From NCBI GenBank assembly GCA_009392295.1, contig VFGW01000004.1, forward strand, positions 1 through 43,445: DNA of 43,445 nt. The letters run 5' to 3'. Shown here piece after piece: positions 43,392-43,445 of the stretch. Below the pieces are notes generated by a model. It worked only from the letters and a program-made list of their open reading frames with translations. It was not told where the DNA came from and searched no databases. A program made the position numbers and the translations under genes. The stretch comes from SAR202 cluster bacterium. GTDB taxonomy: Bacteria; Chloroflexota; Dehalococcoidia; Lucifugimonadales; GCA-2719675. Every line of letters begins with the position of its first letter. The stretch's first letter is position 1.

Positions 43392-43445
43392 TTATTTACG
43401 ACGTCTCTCTTCAAGCTCGAAGTACACTCTTTCAGAAATAGAAAT
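43392..43445 (-). CDS. C-terminal fragment of a gene upstream of dppB, probably the solute-binding protein
   Basis: The frame is open from the window edge to TAA at 43392. The last residues read ISISERVYFELEERRRK. The length is too short for a family call. Its position, same strand, 226 bases before dppB with stem-loops between, is where peptide-binding proteins of Dpp operons usually lie. Confidence 0.45.
   Translation of the reverse strand: MSISERVYFELEERRRK

Noticed and set aside
1-43445. CRISPR arrays, insertion sequences, prophage or toxin-antitoxin modules
   Set aside because: No spaced repeats, transposase, integrase, phage genes or convincing toxin pairs were seen on either strand.

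Overview
The window is a 43.4 kb piece of an AT-rich chromosome with no mobile-element, phage or CRISPR signature. The gene set suggests a free-living aerobic heterotroph, most likely a marine Chloroflexota of the SAR202/Dehalococcoidia type. This assignment is an inference. It rests on low GC, a caa3-type oxidase with cytochrome c fused to subunit II, a ThrRS lacking its TGS domain, DUF4395 and DUF4389 membrane proteins, a one-domain RRM protein, and many Gfo/Idh/MocA and related Rossmann enzymes scattered between housekeeping genes. All three tRNA genes encode their CCA end.

Layout. 1-7.3 kb is accessory and envelope-related: a truncated secreted metallopeptidase-like gene, a promoter plus structured RNA plus terminator, a secreted beta-propeller, DUF4395 and DUF4389 membrane proteins, a frameshifted zinc-ribbon/TM gene, a six-helix membrane protein, and a divergent pair made of a mannonate-dehydratase-like enzyme and an unusual Gfo/Idh/MocA protein. 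7.3-7.7 kb holds tRNA-Lys among three short direct duplications. 7.7-14.7 kb is a complete terminal oxidase operon: heme A synthase, heme O synthase, subunits II, I, III and IV, a CtaG-type assembly protein and a small two-helix protein. 14.7-17.7 kb is the conserved thrS-infC-rpmI-rplT operon on the minus strand, where infC appears to start at ATT and the next two genes at TTG. 17.7-22.8 kb holds a DNA glycosylase, a GH4 glycosidase, an amidohydrolase, an SDR, a uronate-dehydrogenase-like epimerase and tRNA-Asn. 22.9-26.4 kb carries clpC, with its own promoter and a palindrome, and holA. 26.4-31 kb carries a DUF1232 protein, two peptide-transporter ATPases, a MocA enzyme and an Apd1-like ferredoxin. 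31-36.4 kb carries leuS, a second MocA enzyme coupled to an unknown conserved-looking protein, a Nudix hydrolase and tRNA-Gly. 36.4-41.2 kb carries a lipoprotein, MOSC and FAH-family proteins, a MocA plus aldo/keto reductase pair, CrcB and an RRM protein. 41.2-43.4 kb carries two Dpp-type permeases behind the last codons of what is probably their solute-binding protein.

How it may work together. Respiration is fully represented for one oxidase. The sugar-acid theme (mannonate dehydratase-like, GH4, uronate-dehydrogenase-like, FAH, AKR and four MocA proteins) fits oxidative use of uronic or other sugar-derived acids, but no single complete pathway can be read here. The Dpp ATPases (26.8-28.8 kb) and Dpp permeases (41.2-43.2 kb) lie in separate loci and could form one importer. 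The items most worth a second look are the structured RNA at 934-1068, the frameshifted zinc-ribbon gene, the MocA protein with its catalytic lysine replaced, the Apd1-like ferredoxin, and the unrecognised protein at 34762-35439.
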